This document shows, one piece after another, positions 60,931-64,000 of a DNA stretch of 64,000 nt. Where the stretch lies: NCBI GenBank assembly GCA_011033025.1, contig WFMF01000039.1, positions 248,001 through 312,000 of the forward strand. Direction: 5' to 3'. Position 1 is the stretch's first letter; the number at the start of each line of letters is the position of its first letter. The translations under genes were made by a program, and so were the position numbers. This DNA comes from Beroe forskalii (lineage: Eukaryota > Ctenophora > Nuda > Beroida > Beroidae). The notes under the pieces were generated by a model. It had not been told where the DNA came from, searched no databases, and saw only the letters and a program-made list of their open reading frames with translations.

Positions 60931-61177
60931 CTAAGAATATGGGGTGACACATCATTAATTCTTCCAATTTACTGCAGTACAATGTGGTGACATAATTCCT
61001 GATAGCCTATCATTCATGACGTGAATATGATCAGCTTTTAGCTCATCCTAATGACTCATCAGACAATAAAAAGTGAAACTTTAGTAATCATATCACCCAT
61101 CAGGCCTGGAATTTCTCTTTGACGTGTTACTGTTAGCTGGTCTCTGTCTACACAACCTAATTATTTACCTTACTCTT

Positions 61178-61303
61178 GGCTCCCATCCAATCAGCATCAA
61201 GACGGTCCCCACCTGGATAGCTCTGGGCAGCTGTGAGTGGCTAGTCCCCATCCAATCAGCATCAAGACTGCCCCCACCTGATAGCTTTAGGCAGCTGGGT
61301 TCC
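61178..61303 (+). repeat. ~65-bp tandem duplication carrying CCAATCAG
   Basis: Two copies of cccatccaatcagcatcaag plus actg/acgg-ccccacctg and gcagctg. Each contains one CCAAT motif, so a promoter role upstream of the lectin-like exon is possible but unproven. Confidence 0.7.
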
Positions 61304-61414
61304 CGCCCCAAATTTTTGTTGAAAAAAATGCTCTTGAGTGAAAGTGATGCTATTGTAATTGATATCAAATTAAACTTTTCAAATGAAATATGGTGCAGTT
61401 AGCAAGACTTGCTA

Positions 61415-61581
61415 CCCAGGTATCTGAAACAAATCGATGAATCATTGACATCAAATTATCAAAATAACAGTTGTCTTTCTGACTGCATTTTTACACTAAT
61501 TATAAAATTGCAGTCAGAACGACAACTGTTATTTTGATAATTTGATGTCAATGATTCATCGATTTGTTTCAGATACCTGGG
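61415..61581. repeat. 72-bp-arm hairpin spanning a 3' splice site
   Basis: The arms 61415-61486 and 61510-61581 are reverse complements with one mismatch and a ~23-nt loop. The right arm ends in ttgtttcag plus the first nine bases of the lectin-like exon. Confidence 0.9.
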
Positions 61582-61971
61582 CAAAGTTTGGGGGACTTAC
61601 AGCTACAATGAAAAACACCTTTTTATTCGACGATCCATTTCCTGCAAGTAATCTCGTGGATGGGAACTATAACAATTTCGCTCATACAAGAGATTCAGAG
61701 ACGGGTCTATGGTTAAGAGTCGAGTTGGAGAGATCTGCAAATATCAGATTGATTGTGATATATAACCGGCTGGCTTGTTGCCAAGATAGGATAGTAGGAC
61801 TTTCAGTGTTTATCAAAGAAGACGAAACTACCGTGCATAATTGTGGAGAAATCACAGAAGTGAAGAAAAAGTACGAAATAGAATGTTTTGGGAGAGGGAA
61901 TATCGTGGAGCTCAGTAAGGAAGGAGATGTTATAATGCAATCCATCGCTGAGATAGAAGTATTTGGGAACG
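61573..61971 (+). CDS. F5/8C / F-type-lectin-like domain exon
   Basis: A 399-nt exon, acceptor tttgtttcag, donor GGTACAT, phase 1 at both ends as in shuffled extracellular modules. The 133 residues make one domain: SNLVDGNYNN, FAHT, LWLRVEL, then IYNRLACCQDRIVGLSVF and finally AEIEVFG. The His, the Arg of YNR, the vicinal Cys pair and the later Arg match the fucose-binding pattern of F-type lectins. However, the Asp of R-x-D is Ala, so fucose binding is doubtful. Probably secreted or on the cell surface. The rest of the gene (signal peptide, other domains) was not found. A hAT element sits 28 bp after the donor, in the following intron. Confidence 0.8.
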
Positions 61972-61999
61972 GTACATCTTTCTTTCTAACTTTCTAAAC

Positions 62000-62894
62000 T
62001 AGGGTTTCCATTATCGGTAGCAATTTTTTAACGGCGATAATCGATAACTTTTTGTGAATTATCGGCGATACCGATAATTAACGGCGATAAATTTACTTCA
62101 GATTTAAACGTCAACTTATTTCAATTTTTCTCAATTTATGAATTCGCAAACATTAAGTCAGCCACTTTGCTACGTATGGTGGTCGGCGAGCTGTGCGCTA
62201 GGAACTTCTTTTCCCTCATAGCACCCTTAATGAATTATGAAAGATAATTCGTCAACAGCTGCAAGGGCAGCATACATTTCTTCTTCGCATTTTTCTCAGC
62301 ATATGATACGATTTAAAACTTTTGCTGAGTTTTTGGCCGCTTTGCTTTAGACTCTGCCATCTCGGCCTGTGGACGATCAATACTGTGCTTTGCTTTGTGA
62401 TGATACCACAAACTAGAATAACTGCTCTTCGAAGGTGCACCAGATTAAGACTTCGTACACTGCTTGCAGACCACTTCCTCCCCTCTTTTGTAAAGAACTG
62501 TCATGATATGCTGTGGCTTTATATGTTAAATACAAATTGAAGTATCAATCAACGGAGACTCGGAGTAGAACGTGAGTCGAAGGTCAAACGTTTAAAAGAG
62601 TTCAGAAAAATCTAAAAATTAAACTAAGCTTGGGTGTATTTTGTTTTGATAATCATGAGACACAAGGCCGTGAAAAATGCTACAAATTGTTATTCAAACT
62701 GGCCCGTTGCTTGTAGATTAGTTAAAACCGTGAAATTAACTGGTTTTTACTTTATTTGAGTTAAATAAAATGGTTTCAAAAATATTAAATTTTATCGGTT
62801 TATCGGCACAAAATTATCGCCGATAACCGATAACTGATTTTGGTCCAATTATCGCCGATAATTTTATCGGCGATATTATCGGTTGGAAACCCTA
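62000..62894. mobile_element. Non-autonomous hAT transposon with BED-finger remnant
   Basis: The ends TAGGGTTTCCA and TGGAAACCCTA are exact inverted repeats, flanked by a perfect 8-bp duplication TTCTAAAC (61992-61999 and 62895-62902), the hAT signature. Sub-terminal zones are full of ATCGGCGATAA motifs. On the minus strand around 62390-62500 a decayed BED zinc finger is legible: VVCKQCTKS, then after an in-frame TAA, SSYSSLWYHHKAKH. The catalytic part of the transposase is absent, so it would need a helper element. The perfect target duplication suggests a fairly recent insertion. Confidence 0.92.
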
Positions 62895-63007
62895 TTCTAA
62901 ACGCTTGAGTTTTTGATTCACACGACATGTAAAGATTATACAGTAAATTGTGACCATTAACTCATTAATTTGGCAGAATCCCTGCTGCTTGGCATGAATT
63001 TCACGCT

Positions 63008-63040
63008 AACCCCTTATTAACCCCTTATTAACCCCTTTAT
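63008..63040 (+). repeat. 12-bp repeat TAACCCCTTATT, three units
   Basis: Three consecutive taacccctt(a)t units. Too few and too irregular to be a telomeric tract. Confidence 0.8.
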
Positions 63041-63045
63041 ACATC

Positions 63046-63680
63046 CTCAGGAAGTAGTAGTATTCAAATTCCTTTTAATAAATTTCCTTAAGAGAAAGTG
63101 TAGCATTCAAATTCCTTACTCAAACTTTGCTGAGGAAGGCGAGAGTAATATTATTTGAGCTTCGAGATTTGGCAGGAATTGAGGTTTTTATCTTATGAGC
63201 TATTGAGTGACGGTTTGATGGACCAAAACAATTGCCTGGGAATTTTGAAAACTCTGTGTGCTAACATGATTTTCCTTACCGAGTTTCCCAAGATCTAGAT
63301 TATGATAATTATCTCTAACAGGTTTTATAAGCCTCCTGGGGGAATGGTACTTTTTTCAATTCAGTGCTAAAAACATGGTTAAATTAGGAAATACAGTTCT
63401 ATAATGAGCCCCATCTATGCGATATCCCATTTCAAATGGTGATGACACTCATGATGCAAAGACACAACGATGAACCAAACATTGGGCTTTACGGTAAACC
63501 ACTCTCTGTATTAACTGACGGTGAGGTACACATAATATGTAACTCTGTAATATGATAATTTAAATTGATGCCTCATACACTTTTGAGGACATATGTGCCC
63601 ACTGGAGCATAATATAATGTCCTCAGCACATAGTGGCCCCCTTGCCACATCTTGTAAATCAGACATCAATCTCAGGCATT
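63046..63680. other. Intergenic, no gene recognised
   Basis: Contains a ~50-bp spaced repeat of attcaaattcctt at about 63061 and 63106; otherwise no structure seen. Confidence 0.45.
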
Positions 63681-63845
63681 TTCACAATTGTCCCCGAATA
63701 TTAAATCATTGTCACAATTGTCCCCCAATATTAAATCATTTTCACAATTGTCCCCGAATATTAAATCATTTTCACAATTGTCCCCGAATATTAAATCATT
63801 TTCACAATTGTCCCCGAATATTAAATCATTTTAACAGTTGTTCCC
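63681..63845 (+). repeat. 30-bp minisatellite, about five units
   Basis: Units of ttcacaattgtccccgaata ttaaatcatt, nearly identical. Confidence 0.95.
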
Positions 63846-63865
63846 AAAGGCCCGAATATTAATAA

Positions 63866-63918
63866 ACAGCAGAAACTACCAACTCTAAATGAGGTTTAGA
63901 GTTGGTTGTTTCTGCTGT
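63866..63918. repeat. 24-bp-arm hairpin
   Basis: acagcagaaactaccaactc and its partner gagttggttgtttctgctgt, with one mismatch and a 5-nt loop. Confidence 0.9.
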
Positions 63919-63933
63919 CATGAATCATGTGCG

Positions 63934-64000
63934 GACACTGGACAGAGACACTGGACAGGGACACTGGGCAGGGACACTGGACAGGGACACTGAACAGAGA
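63934..64000 (+). repeat. 13-bp tandem repeat running off the window
   Basis: Five units of acactggacaggg with variants; the array continues past the window end. Confidence 0.9.

Noticed and set aside
61124-61402. Hydrophobic VLLLAGLCLHNLIIYL-type segment as signal peptide of the lectin-like gene
   Set aside because: It starts at GTG, not ATG, lacks a donor after the hydrophobic stretch and overlaps a tandem duplication.
62322-62540. 72-codon frame within the hAT element
   Set aside because: It is antisense to the decayed BED-finger reading and has no domain of its own.
63008-63040. Interstitial telomere repeat
   Set aside because: Only three 12-bp units of TAACCCCTTATT; not a TTAGGG-type tract.

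Overview
This is a eukaryotic, almost certainly metazoan, nuclear window. It is AT-rich, its genes are split by compact GT-AG introns (about 150-230 bp in the best-resolved gene), and most of its length is dispersed and tandem repeats. The protein repertoire suggests an early-branching or marine invertebrate, and a sponge would fit: a Y-box/Lin28-type cold-shock protein, an intron-containing type III polyketide synthase and an F-type-lectin-like module. That taxonomic guess is inference only.

Genes. (1) Minus strand, 714-3789: a cold-shock-domain (CSD) protein assembled from five phase-compatible exons, with both nucleic-acid-binding motifs intact. (2) Minus strand, 46483-48718: a complete six-exon type III polyketide synthase (chalcone-synthase fold) of 388 codons, with Cys164, His311 and Asn345 all present. 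This is the strongest and most interesting gene here. (3) Plus strand, 61573-61971: a phase 1-1 exon encoding an F5/8C / F-type-lectin-like domain. Weaker candidates are an exon at 60729-60930 (minus), a basic exon at 4460-4581 (plus) and an uninterrupted 234-codon frame at 42603-43307 (plus). I found no convincing tRNA, rRNA or CRISPR.

Repeats, left half (5-42.5 kb). A family of roughly 50-95 bp palindromic elements ends in AATAGGCGGT and often carries the CRE octamer TGACGTCA. It recurs about 18 times here and I did not see it between 43 and 64 kb. At 16.4-21.2 kb there is a nested inverted-repeat element filled by a ~30-bp minisatellite. At 28.5-31.3 kb two copies of a ~750-bp segment flank about 1 kb of meaningless homopolymer runs, which looks like an assembly fault.

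Repeats, right half (43-64 kb). There is a 338-bp satellite with C-tracts (43.7-45.7 kb), a 31-bp minisatellite broken by GC-rich hairpins (49.2-51.1 kb), several large hairpins, and a spectacular nested fold-back structure at 54.06-60.70 kb. In that structure a 6.6-kb element with ~820-bp terminal inverted repeats has had a second, 3.15-kb inverted-repeat element inserted into its left arm, and the right arm still keeps the empty site. A non-autonomous hAT element (62000-62894, perfect 8-bp target duplication) sits just past the lectin-like exon.

The genes do not form an obvious pathway. The common theme is that tandem arrays here repeatedly lie between inverted repeats, as in fold-back (FB/TU-like) transposons.
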